Origin: Haloarcula sp.
Lineage (GTDB): Archaea; Halobacteriota; Halobacteria; Halobacteriales; Haloarculaceae
Assembly: GCA_028275075.1 (NCBI GenBank)
Contig: JAQCNK010000151.1
Location: 1-13,414, forward strand
DNA length: 13,414 bases
Direction of reading: 5' to 3'
In this document: positions 6,833 through 13,311 of the stretch, piece by piece
Layout of the letters: each line of letters begins with the position of its first letter
Numbering within the stretch: the stretch's first letter is position 1
Translations under genes and position numbers: made by a program
The notes under the pieces: model-generated
Databases searched by the model: none
The model's input: only the letters and a program-made list of their open reading frames with translations
What the model was told of the DNA's origin: nothing

Positions 6833-7131
6833 CAGCGGGTGTACAGTGAGTAGAGGATGACCCCCAACCCGGCGGCGGTCATCGCACTGGAGACGAAGAC
6901 GCTCGTGTACAGCAAGTCCCCAGCGAAATACGTCTCCACGACGAGGTCAAGCATCCCCCCGAGTATCGCACCGACAGTGATGACACCAAAGCCGAGGGTG
7001 AGCCACCAGTGTTGTTTTGTCCCGGTCCGGCTGTACGCTTGGTAGGAAAAGTAGGTTATGAGCCCGCCCATAATCAGGATCAGCGTCTTTGTGACGACAA
7101 TACCGATCTGCGAGCTTGGGATATGTACCAT
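6832..7131 (-). CDS. Three-helix membrane protein (haloarchaeal DUF7521-like)
   Basis: The 99-residue protein is nearly all membrane. Likely helices are residues 9-31 (GIVVTKTLILIMGGLITYFS), about 43-65 (WLTLGFGVITVGAILGGMLD) and about 74-97 (LYTSVFVSSAMTAAGLGVI), with short loops carrying YSRTGTKQHW and ETYFAGD. It has no signal peptide and no catalytic motif. It begins three bases after the stop of the winged-helix regulator and must share its transcript. Pairs of a short HTH protein and a protein of this kind recur in haloarchaea (DUF7521, named from memory). A role as a membrane partner or sensor for the regulator is possible but inferred only from the pairing. Confidence 0.85.
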   Translation of the reverse strand: MVHIPSSQIGIVVTKTLILIMGGLITYFSYQAYSRTGTKQHWWLTLGFGVITVGAILGGMLDLVVETYFAGDLLYTSVFVSSAMTAAGLGVILYSLYTR

Positions 7132-7134
7132 CTC

Positions 7135-7512
7135 TTAGGTCTCCTTGCGAACTTCCGACCAGAGGTTCTCGAGTCGCTGGTCCGGCGACCGGGCGCGGCC
7201 CTCGATCTCGACCTCGAACTCCCGAGACTCGTCCAGCGCGATGACGACCTCCTCGAAGTCGACGGCATAGCGGCTCGCATGCTGGCCATCTGCTCTGACT
7301 TCGACGCCCTCGTACAGCAGCGAGGAGTCGGTGAGCAGTTCGAGCTTCCGGTAGGTCGTCGAGAGCGGGACCCCGCTTTCCTCCGATATCTCACTGGCCG
7401 TCATCGGCTCCGAGAGCTCGCTGACTATCTTCCGGCAGTCCTCGTCGTCCAGCGCGTCGAGGACCGTCGTCAGTTCCGGTAGTTCCTCGTCCGACAGGGA
7501 GTCCCGGGCCAT
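7135..7512 (-). CDS. Winged helix-turn-helix transcriptional regulator (ArsR-like)
   Basis: This is a 125-residue DNA-binding protein. Residues about 14-75 form a winged helix of the ArsR/MarR kind: VLDALDDEDCRKIVSELSE, then MTASEISEESGVPLSTTYRK as the helix-turn-helix, LELLTDSSLLYEG and a wing reading RADGQHASRYAVD. The C-terminal part is acidic and charged (EFEVEIEGRARSPDQRLENL). There are no metal-binding Cys, so it is not a metal sensor of the classic ArsR type. It starts at ATG 7512 with a TATA box at about -30 and is followed at once by the membrane protein gene. It is divergent from the decayed SPASM gene. Confidence 0.9.
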   Translation of the reverse strand: MARDSLSDEELPELTTVLDALDDEDCRKIVSELSEPMTASEISEESGVPLSTTYRKLELLTDSSLLYEGVEVRADGQHASRYAVDFEEVVIALDESREFEVEIEGRARSPDQRLENLWSEVRKET

Positions 7513-7537
7513 CTTTACCCCGATTCTCGTCCCGATC

Positions 7538-7546
7538 CCTTTAACC
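7538..7546 (-). promoter_or_regulatory. TATA box of the winged-helix/membrane-protein operon
   Basis: On the minus strand this reads GGTTAAAGG, centred about 30 bases before the ATG at 7512. It fits a leaderless or nearly leaderless transcript of the two-gene operon. Confidence 0.55.
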
Positions 7547-7607
7547 TCACCGGCTCACCGTTCAGCGTACCCTCACGGGGTCTCGACGACGTATTTCGTC
7601 GATACAC

Positions 7608-7648
7608 TATACGGGCCGACACTGGTAGATATTCGCCGGGGTCTGGCG
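7608..7648 (-). repeat. Palindromic MITE-like element, copy 3, truncated and inverted
   Basis: TATACGGGCCGACACTGGTA and the following ATTCGCCGGGGTCTGGCG match the complement of the right half of copy 1, with about three base changes. Like copy 1 it lacks the six bases that copy 2 has near that end. After about 7648 the match is lost, so the other half and its terminal repeat are gone. It lies 22 bases before the remnant of the SPASM gene, whose N-terminal coding part is also missing. One event may have removed both. Confidence 0.75.
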
Positions 7649-7669
7649 GCTCGGTGTGAACGGTCACGC

Positions 7670-8012
7670 ATGACCAAGCGCAACGCCGCCGACCTGGAGG
7701 GCATGGTCGACATGCTGACTGAGAAAGATGTCGACGGTTCTGTTTCTACCATCTGGACTACGGCGGCCGCGGCACCGAGATTGTCGACGCCGATCTCTCG
7801 CCAGCCGACCGCCGCGAGACCGTCACGAAGGTCTGTGATATGACCGGCGAGTACCACGCTCGGGCCGAGGAGCGAGATACTGCTCGTGGGCAACTACGCC
7901 GACGCGGCCTACTTGGTAGCGTCCGCCCGCGAGCACAACGACCTGTTCGCACCAGACCCGCAGTGCTATCTGACCGACGACGAGAGACGCGAGACGGCCC
8001 CGGACGGGGGTT
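7670..8012 (+). pseudogene. Remnant of a radical SAM/SPASM protein gene (haem-biosynthesis AhbC-like or haloarchaeal pseudo-SAM type)
   Basis: Three reading frames together give one recognisable protein track. Frame one reads MTKRNAADLEGMVDMLTEKD from 7670. After a base lost near 7737, frame two reads FCFYHLDYGGRGTEIVDADL and on to MTGEYHARAEE. A second shift near 7870-7880 leads to ILLVGNYADAAYLVASAREH, which jumps straight to DLFAPDPQCYLTDDERR. In intact relatives, as I remember them, a long segment with the SPASM cysteines lies between REH and DLFAPDPQCYL, and a radical SAM-like half lies before MTKRN. So the gene has lost its N-terminal half and most of the SPASM domain, and carries two frameshifts. 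No product is expected. The end is approximate. The family call is from memory. Confidence 0.7.
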
Positions 8013-8069
8013 ACATCGGACTGAGCGCGTACCGGGGCGCTTTTGCCCCATCCATTGGTATACCCGTAC

Positions 8070-8756
8070 GTGCTGTCGGTCGAGCTTCACACGCACTCAT
8101 CGCTGTCCCACGATGGTCGGGATCCGGTCGAGTTACTCCTCGAACAGGCCCAGGCAGTGGGACTAGATGCCCTTGCAGTCACTGACCACGACGAACTCGA
8201 AGCCAGCCTCCGGGCGGCCGAACTGGCGCCAGATTACGGGCTGGTGGGTATCCCCGGAATGGAAGTTACCTGCGAGGCCGGCCACGTCCTCGCACTGGGC
8301 ATCTCCGAGGCGATTCCACCTGAGCTGTCCTTTGCGGAGACACTCGACCGAATCCGCGAACAGGGTGGCTTGGCCGTGGTCCCCCATCCGTTTCAGGAGT
8401 CGCGCCATGGCGTCTTAGATAAGATATCCAAGGCGGAGCTCGCGGCGGCCGACGCTATCGAAGTGTACAACTCCCGGCTGCTAACCGGGCGGTCGAACCG
8501 GCAGGCCGAGCGGTTTGCCAGACGGCGTGGCCTCCCGATGACCGCCGGCAGCGACGCCCACATCGCTGAGATGGTCGGGCAGGCGGTGACTTCGGTCGAC
8601 ACTGAAGAAGCGTCGGTGGCCGCGATTCTCGACGCCATCCGTGCGGGACGCACAACCGTCGAAGGCGAGCGAACACCCTGGCGCATCAGCTTCCGCCAGG
8701 CCGCCGGCGGCGTCAAACGCCGAATCGCTGGCCGTCTCAACGGCCTGCTGGAGTGA
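8070..8756 (+). CDS. PHP-domain metal-dependent phosphoesterase
   Basis: The 228-residue protein is a PHP-fold enzyme of the type that hydrolyses phosphate esters or nucleotides with a three-metal centre. The metal ligands are visible: ELHTHSSLSHDG (His7, His9, Asp15), VTDHDE (Asp39, His40), GMEVT (Glu65), GHVLALG (His72), VPHPF (His106) and GSDAHIAEM (Asp162, His164). The start chosen is GTG 8070, which gives MLSVELHTH directly. TTG codons further upstream are possible but place unrelated residues in front, and this GTG has a T-rich GCTTTTGC patch at about -27. The substrate is not known; RNase AM/YciV-like nuclease or phosphatase activities occur in this family. The gene runs into the AsnB-like gene with a 3-base gap, so they form an operon. 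Confidence 0.9.
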   Translation: MLSVELHTHSSLSHDGRDPVELLLEQAQAVGLDALAVTDHDELEASLRAAELAPDYGLVGIPGMEVTCEAGHVLALGISEAIPPELSFAETLDRIREQGGLAVVPHPFQESRHGVLDKISKAELAAADAIEVYNSRLLTGRSNRQAERFARRRGLPMTAGSDAHIAEMVGQAVTSVDTEEASVAAILDAIRAGRTTVEGERTPWRISFRQAAGGVKRRIAGRLNGLLE

Positions 8757-8759
8757 CCG

Positions 8760-9842
8760 ATGCGGGGTGCATCCAGAGCGGTCGTCCGCGACGCGGTGGC
8801 AAGCGGCGATCCGCTACCCGGAACAGCCGGCTTCGCCGGCGAGTTCGACAGTGCGCTCGCAAGGGATCTGCTCGGTCGCGAGCCGTTGTTCGTCGAGGCA
8901 GGCACGACCGGCAATGGGCGTCCGGCTTGGAGCCACGACCCGACTGACCTCGAAGAGCCCGACCTGTTCCCAGCCGGCCACGTGCTGGACGACGACGGTA
9001 CGCGGTCGGTCTGGACACTCCCCGATCCCGAGCCGTTCGACAACCGGGAAACTGCCATAGCGCAGGTTCGCAACGTCGTCGAAACGAGCGTTGACGCCGT
9101 CGAAACCGATGCCTTGGCCATCGCCTTTTCGGGCGGCGTCGACTCGGCACTGCTTGCCGCCCGCCTCGACGCGCCGCTGTACGTCGCCGGCTTCCCCGAA
9201 AGCCACGACATCGAGGCGGCCCGCTCGGCTGGCGACCTGCTCGACCGCGAGCTTCGCGTGGTAACACTGACACACGACGCAATTGAGCGCGCTGTCCCGG
9301 AAATCGCCGCCGCGACCGGGCGGACCGACGCGATGTCGGTCCAGATAGCGCTTCCGCTGTATCTTGTGGCCGAGCGCGTCGCCGCCGACGGGTTCGACCG
9401 CCTCGCGCTGGGACAGGGTGCCGACGAGTTGTTTGGCGGCTACGCCAAGGTCGAGAAGGCGCCATCGGACCCCCGCGTCGAGGCGGACACCGTCCGAGGC
9501 GCCCAGCGAGAGGTGATCCAGACGCTCCCGGACCAGCTCCCACGGGACGTGCTGGCGCTGCGTTCGGCTGGAGTGGAACCGGTGACGCCGTTGCTCCACG
9601 ATCGCGTGGTGTCGGTGGCGGTACGGCTGGGGGATACAATGCTCGTGGACGGCGAGACCCGCAAGTGGGCGCTCCGTCAGGCCGCGCTGGACTCGCTCCC
9701 GGACGCTATCGCGATGCGGGACAAGAAAGCGGCGCAGTACGGCTCGCTGGCCGCGCGCGAACTTGACCGTCTGGCCCGCCAAGCGGGCTACAAGCGCCGG
9801 ATGGACGACCACGTCGGACAGTATATCGAATCCTTGCTGTAG
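8760..9842 (+). CDS. Asparagine synthetase-like protein without a working glutaminase domain
   Basis: The 360-residue protein has the synthetase half of AsnB. The ATP pyrophosphatase loop is SGGVDSALLAAR (residues 124-135), and LGQGADELFGGYAK (residues 217-230) is the second AsnB signature. KKAAQYGS near residue 323 lies in the C-terminal helix region. The N-terminal part is only about 100 residues, begins MRGAS instead of the MCGI that supplies the catalytic Cys, and keeps a fragment of the glutaminase fold (GFAGEFDSALARDLLGREPL). It therefore cannot use glutamine by the usual route. It may take free ammonia or act on a different carboxylate, as beta-lactam or lasso-type AsnB relatives do. 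It follows the PHP gene after three bases. True asparagine synthesis is unproven. Confidence 0.9.
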   Translation: MRGASRAVVRDAVASGDPLPGTAGFAGEFDSALARDLLGREPLFVEAGTTGNGRPAWSHDPTDLEEPDLFPAGHVLDDDGTRSVWTLPDPEPFDNRETAIAQVRNVVETSVDAVETDALAIAFSGGVDSALLAARLDAPLYVAGFPESHDIEAARSAGDLLDRELRVVTLTHDAIERAVPEIAAATGRTDAMSVQIALPLYLVAERVAADGFDRLALGQGADELFGGYAKVEKAPSDPRVEADTVRGAQREVIQTLPDQLPRDVLALRSAGVEPVTPLLHDRVVSVAVRLGDTMLVDGETRKWALRQAALDSLPDAIAMRDKKAAQYGSLAARELDRLARQAGYKRRMDDHVGQYIESLL

Positions 9843-9932
9843 CGAACGGACGGCCGCCGACATCGCGAGGCCGGTCGTGACGACTAGCAGCGCACACAGG
9901 CCGCTGGCTTCCCGTTGAACCTACGTCCGGCT

Positions 9933-10403
9933 CTAGCCGACTGCCTCGATAGCCCGTAGACCGACCGCCACGACATCTGCCGGAATCTCGTCACTGCGAG
10001 CACGCAGGTCCGCGGGCGTGAACCAACGCCAGTCACTGGCGGGCTGTTCGTCCGGTTGGGGCGTTATCGCTTGGCTCGGCGCCGCGCCGTAGAATATGAA
10101 ATCGACGTGCTGGTGTCCGACATCGCCGTTCTCGTGAACGTTGATATCCTCGACCAGGAAGTGCTGTGGCTGAGGAATCGATCTGGCGGTTTCACTCGTG
10201 ATGGCCTCCTGTGGCGCGACGAGATCGACGGCCAGCCCCAGCTCCTCCTCGGTCTCCCGAAGCGCGGCCTCGTGGGGCAGTTCGTCGCGGTCGAGGTGAC
10301 CACCGGCGGGGAGCCACATCTCTAGCTTGTCGTGTTCGTGTAGCGCAACGGCCCCGTCGTGGACGGCGTAGACGGTCGCGACGAAGTGCCGAGTCGTCTC
10401 CAT
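9933..10403 (-). CDS. NUDIX hydrolase
   Basis: The 156-residue protein is a NUDIX-family pyrophosphohydrolase, which cleaves a nucleoside diphosphate linked to another group. The NUDIX box is GHLDRDELPHEAALRETEEE followed by LGL (residues about 35-57). It matches the consensus except for Thr at the hydrophobic place after RE. The LEMWLPAGGH lead-in and WRWFTPADL near the C-terminus are typical. The substrate cannot be told from the sequence. It has its own TATA-like box in the 32-bp gap after the tfb stop, so it may be read alone as well as by read-through from tfb. The end faces the AsnB-like gene across 90 bp with no clear terminator. Confidence 0.95.
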   Translation of the reverse strand: METTRHFVATVYAVHDGAVALHEHDKLEMWLPAGGHLDRDELPHEAALRETEEELGLAVDLVAPQEAITSETARSIPQPQHFLVEDINVHENGDVGHQHVDFIFYGAAPSQAITPQPDEQPASDWRWFTPADLRARSDEIPADVVAVGLRAIEAVG

Positions 10404-10423
10404 GAACGCGCCAACGGAGCGGA

Positions 10424-10431
10424 GGAAAAAC
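10424..10431 (-). promoter_or_regulatory. TATA box of the NUDIX gene
   Basis: On the minus strand this reads GTTTTTCC, centred about 25 bases before the ATG at 10403 and inside the short gap behind the tfb stop codon. Confidence 0.5.
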
Positions 10432-10435
10432 TGCG

Positions 10436-11404
10436 TTACGGCTGGACGGAGTCTTCTGCTTCCAGCAGTTCGTGGTAGCGGTTCCGAATCGTCACTTCGG
10501 AGATACTGGCAACTTCGCTCACTTCGCTCTGGGTGACCTTCTCGTTGGTCAGCAGTGAGGCGGCGTAGACGCCGGCAGCGGCCAGTCCGACCGGCGATTT
10601 CCCTGAGTGGACGCCTTCCGCCTTGGCGTTCTGGAGGAGCTGGCGGGCGCGTCGCTCGACCTCCTCGGAGAGCTCGAGATCGGAGGCAAAGCGGGGGACG
10701 TAGCTCTCGGGGTCGGCAGGCTGGATTTCCAGCGAGAGCTCGCGGACGACGTAGCGGTAGGTGCGGGCGATCTCGTCTTTCCCGACGCGGGAGACGTTGG
10801 CGATTTCGTCGAGGCTCCGTGGCGTCCCGGCCTGACGGGCGGCGGCGTACAGCGACGCCGTTGAGACGCCTTCGATGGAGCGGCCCGGCAGCAGATCCTC
10901 ATCGAGCGCCCGGCGGTAGATCACGCTTGCGGTCTCGCGAACGTTCTCGGGCAGTCCCAGCGCAGAGGCCATCCGGTCGATCTCACCGAGGGCCTGCTTG
11001 AGGTTGCGCTCTTTAGAGTCGCGGGTTCGAAACCGTTCGTTCCAGGTCCGAAGGCGCTGCATCTTCTCCCGTTGGCGCGAGGACAGGGAGTTGCCGTATG
11101 CGTCCTTGTCCTGCCAACCGATGTTGGTTGACAGCCCCTTGTCGTGCATCATATTGGTCGTCGGGGCGCCGACGCGAGACTTCTGGTCTTTCTCTTTGGA
11201 GTCGAACGCGCGCCACTCCGGGCCGGGGTCTATTTCATCTTCCTCGACGACGAGGCCACAGTCCTCACAAACAGTTTCGCCGCGCTCGCTGTCGGAGAGT
11301 AACGAGCCGCTACACTCGGGACAGACCAGTGACTCCTCGTTTTCGGTCTGCTCATCTTCGGTTTCGCTCTCATTCGTGTATCGGCGTATGGTGGTATCGG
11401 TCAT
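10436..11404 (-). CDS. tfb: Transcription initiation factor IIB (TFB)
   Basis: TFB binds the TBP-TATA complex and the BRE, and brings RNA polymerase to the promoter. This 322-residue copy is full length. It has an acidic tail (residues 1-25), a zinc ribbon with Cys28/Cys31 and Cys46/Cys49 (CPEC, CEDCG), the B-finger/linker region (about 55-115, with PEWRAFDSKEKDQKSRVGAP), and two cyclin repeats. Repeat one runs about 120-215, with GRSIEGVSTASLYAAARQAG. Repeat two follows to about 318, with GKSPVGLAAAGVYAASLLTN and a helix-turn-helix VSEVASISEVTIRNRYHEL. The start at ATG 11404 gives MTDTTIRRYT. The frame is open for 22 more codons, but they cover the leader. Haloarchaea carry many tfb copies, and I cannot say which numbered paralogue this is. 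Confidence 0.97.
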   Translation of the reverse strand: MTDTTIRRYTNESETEDEQTENEESLVCPECSGSLLSDSERGETVCEDCGLVVEEDEIDPGPEWRAFDSKEKDQKSRVGAPTTNMMHDKGLSTNIGWQDKDAYGNSLSSRQREKMQRLRTWNERFRTRDSKERNLKQALGEIDRMASALGLPENVRETASVIYRRALDEDLLPGRSIEGVSTASLYAAARQAGTPRSLDEIANVSRVGKDEIARTYRYVVRELSLEIQPADPESYVPRFASDLELSEEVERRARQLLQNAKAEGVHSGKSPVGLAAAGVYAASLLTNEKVTQSEVSEVASISEVTIRNRYHELLEAEDSVQP

Positions 11405-11421
11405 TGGTTGGGCGAACGGGT

Positions 11422-11435
11422 GGGTCTGTAGACCC
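11422..11435. promoter_or_regulatory. Inverted repeat in the tfb leader
   Basis: GGGTCT-gt-AGACCC is a perfect inverted repeat with 6-bp arms, 18 bases before the tfb start codon. If tfb is transcribed from the TATA box at 11476-11483 the repeat lies in the 5' untranslated RNA. If the weaker box GATACAATAG at 11445-11454 is used it covers the start site. A regulator site or an RNA hairpin are both possible. Confidence 0.4.
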
Positions 11436-11473
11436 GAGAAACATCTATTGTATCTTCCTGTTGTGGCCAAACC

Positions 11474-11485
11474 AACTTAAAAGTT
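11474..11485 (-). promoter_or_regulatory. TATA box of tfb
   Basis: On the minus strand this reads AACTTTTAAGTT, a strong TATA-like sequence that is almost a palindrome. Starting about 25 bases downstream gives a leader of roughly 45-50 bases. The other genes here look leaderless or nearly so. Confidence 0.55.
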
Positions 11486-11596
11486 TTCCCAAATCACAAA
11501 GTTATGATTTTCATATCGAAAAACACGATTCGTATTCGTGGTGAGATGCTGTCGCTCGGAGAACTACCCGAAACAGTTGGGCTCGCGGTTCCGAAA

Positions 11597-11604
11597 CGCT
11601 TACC
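11597..11604 (+). promoter_or_regulatory. TATA-like box of gatC-gatA
   Basis: CGCTTACC is centred about 28 bases before the gatC ATG at 11629. The match is modest but the distance suits a leaderless transcript. The gap to tfb (11405-11628) thus holds two divergent promoters. Confidence 0.4.
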
Positions 11605-11628
11605 GCCGGGCCAGTGTTCGAATCCTCC

Positions 11629-11907
11629 ATGAGCGAGAACGCTGTTGACGGCGACGAGGTCGCCCACATCGCCGACCTCGCCCGTATCGACCTGGACGAG
11701 TCGGAGGTCGAGCGGTTCACCGAGCAGTTCGGCGAGATTTTATCAGCCTTCGAGGCCCTCGACGAGGTGCCCGAAACCGACCGGAAAGCCGACCTGACAA
11801 ACGTGATGCGCCCCGACGAGGTACGGGAGTGTCTGACACAGGAAGAGGCGCTACAGAACGCCCCTGAATCGGAGGCCGGACAGTTCAAAGGCCCGAAGGT
11901 GTCGTAG
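11629..11907 (+). CDS. gatC: Glu-tRNA(Gln)/Asp-tRNA(Asn) amidotransferase subunit GatC
   Basis: GatC is the small structural subunit that wraps around GatA and GatB in the complex that turns Glu-tRNA(Gln) or Asp-tRNA(Asn) into the amidated form. Its 92 residues match the family length. Signs are VAHIADLARIDLDESEVERF near the N-terminus, FGEILSAFEALDEVPETD in the middle, and RPDEVRECLTQEEAL with the typical NAPESEAGQFKGPKV end. The start at ATG 11629 is chosen over one five codons earlier because it leaves a TATA-like box at about -28 and gives a standard N-terminus. The gatA ATG follows its stop codon with no gap. gatB is not in the window. Confidence 0.95.
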   Translation: MSENAVDGDEVAHIADLARIDLDESEVERFTEQFGEILSAFEALDEVPETDRKADLTNVMRPDEVRECLTQEEALQNAPESEAGQFKGPKVS

Positions 11908-13188
11908 ATGACCGACTACAACGCCTACATCGCTGCGGAACGCATCACGGGCGCGGACGAGGGGCCACTGGCCGGAAAGACCGTCGCGGTCAAGGACAAT
12001 ATCTCCACGAAAGACGTCCAGACCACCTGCGGGTCGGCGATGTTGGAAGGCTATGTCCCGCCGTACGACGCGACGGTGGTGTCCCGGCTGAAAGACGCCG
12101 GCGCGACCATCCCCGGGAAGACCAACATGGACGAGTTCGGAATGGGGACCACGACAGAGACATCCGCATATGGTGCCGTCGAAAACCCCGCGGCAGAGGG
12201 CCGCGTCCCCGGCGGCTCCTCCGGTGGTTCCGCAGCGGTGGTCGCTGCCGACGACGCCGATATGGCGCTTGGCTCTGACACCGGCGGCTCGATTCGCTGT
12301 CCCGCCGCCTTCTGTGGCGTCGTCGGTATCAAACCCACCTACGGGCTGGTTTCCCGCTACGGGCTGGTGGCCTACGCTAACAGCCTCGAACAGATCGGAC
12401 CGATCGCCCCCTCGGTCGAGGATGCCGCCGAACTCCTCGAAGTCATCGCCGGGCCCGACGAGCGCGACGGGACGACCCGTGACGCCCGCGAGTACGGCAC
12501 CGACTACGACTTCGCCGACGCGGCCGACGGTGATGTAGACGGACTCACCATCGGCGTCCCGACCGAGCTACTGGACGGTGCCGACGAGAACGTGGTCGAG
12601 ACGTTCTGGGACGCCATCGACGAACTGGAGTCCCAGGGGGCGAGCTACCACGAAGTCGCACTCCCGAGCGTCGAACACGCCGTCGAGGCCTACTACGTCA
12701 TCGCTATGTCTGAAGCGTCCTCGAACCTCGCTCGTTTTGACGGGGTTCGGTACGGGCAAAGCGGCGGTGAGGGCAACTGGAACGAGAGCTTCGCCCAGGC
12801 ACGCGAGGAAGGCTTCGGCGAAGAGGTCAAACGCCGGGTGTTACTTGGCACCTACGCGCTCTCGGCGGGCTACCACGACAAGTACTACAAGAAGGCCCAG
12901 GATGCCCGTGCGTGGGTCAAACAGGACTTCGACGAGGCGCTGTCGAACGCAGACGTACTCGCCTCACCGACAATGCCGGTGCCCCCGATGAAACGCGGTG
13001 AGAGTCTGGACGACCCGCTGACGATGTATCTCGCTGACGCCAACACGACGCCGGTGAACCTCGCCAATCTGCCCGCTATCTCCGTGCCCGCCGGTGACAC
13101 GGACGACGGCCTGCCCGTGGGGCTGCAGCTCGTGGGTCCGGCCTTCGGCGAGAAGACGATTATCCGGGCCGGGAGCGCGTTGGCGTAG
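11908..13188 (+). CDS. gatA: Glu-tRNA(Gln)/Asp-tRNA(Asn) amidotransferase subunit GatA
   Basis: GatA is the glutaminase subunit. It frees ammonia from glutamine, which passes to GatB for transamidation of mischarged tRNA. The amidase-signature triad is complete: Lys29 in VAVKDN, the bridging Ser104 in PGGSSGGSAA, and the nucleophile Ser128 in GSDTGGSIR. The spacings of 24 and 99 residues equal those of the characterised bacterial enzyme (K79, S154, S178). At 426 residues it is shorter than bacterial GatA (about 485), mainly because the first 50 or so residues are absent, which is usual in haloarchaea. It starts directly behind the gatC stop. Co-presence with gatC, and the known lack of GlnRS and often AsnRS in such archaea, support a function in Gln-tRNA and perhaps Asn-tRNA formation. 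Confidence 0.97.
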   Translation: MTDYNAYIAAERITGADEGPLAGKTVAVKDNISTKDVQTTCGSAMLEGYVPPYDATVVSRLKDAGATIPGKTNMDEFGMGTTTETSAYGAVENPAAEGRVPGGSSGGSAAVVAADDADMALGSDTGGSIRCPAAFCGVVGIKPTYGLVSRYGLVAYANSLEQIGPIAPSVEDAAELLEVIAGPDERDGTTRDAREYGTDYDFADAADGDVDGLTIGVPTELLDGADENVVETFWDAIDELESQGASYHEVALPSVEHAVEAYYVIAMSEASSNLARFDGVRYGQSGGEGNWNESFAQAREEGFGEEVKRRVLLGTYALSAGYHDKYYKKAQDARAWVKQDFDEALSNADVLASPTMPVPPMKRGESLDDPLTMYLADANTTPVNLANLPAISVPAGDTDDGLPVGLQLVGPAFGEKTIIRAGSALA

Positions 13189-13280
13189 CGGTGTCACCGA
13201 CTGCCGGTGCCGCCTCAGTGCCAGACCGGCGGCTGGGACTCCGTTCTCGCGCGCCGCACTGACCGGGAGAGGACTGATAC

Positions 13281-13287
13281 GTTTTTA
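13281..13287 (+). promoter_or_regulatory. TATA box of the gene at the right edge
   Basis: GTTTTTA is centred about 28 bases before the ATG at 13312, a good match in sequence and distance for a leaderless haloarchaeal promoter. Confidence 0.55.
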
Positions 13288-13311
13288 CTCTCCCGCCATC
13301 TGTACTGGGCC

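Noticed and set aside
7886-8185. A 99-codon plus-strand frame taken as an intact gene
   Set aside because: Its start is the last piece of the decayed SPASM gene and its end overlaps the PHP gene in another frame.
8814-9863. A 349-codon open frame on the minus strand opposite the AsnB-like gene
   Set aside because: It mirrors the AsnB-like gene, which has the SGGVDS and GQGADELFGGY motifs. The antisense product is not protein-like.
11524-11540. Inverted repeat CACGA/TCGTG between tfb and gatC
   Set aside because: The arms are only five bases with a seven-base gap, it is not placed at either promoter, and such repeats are expected by chance.
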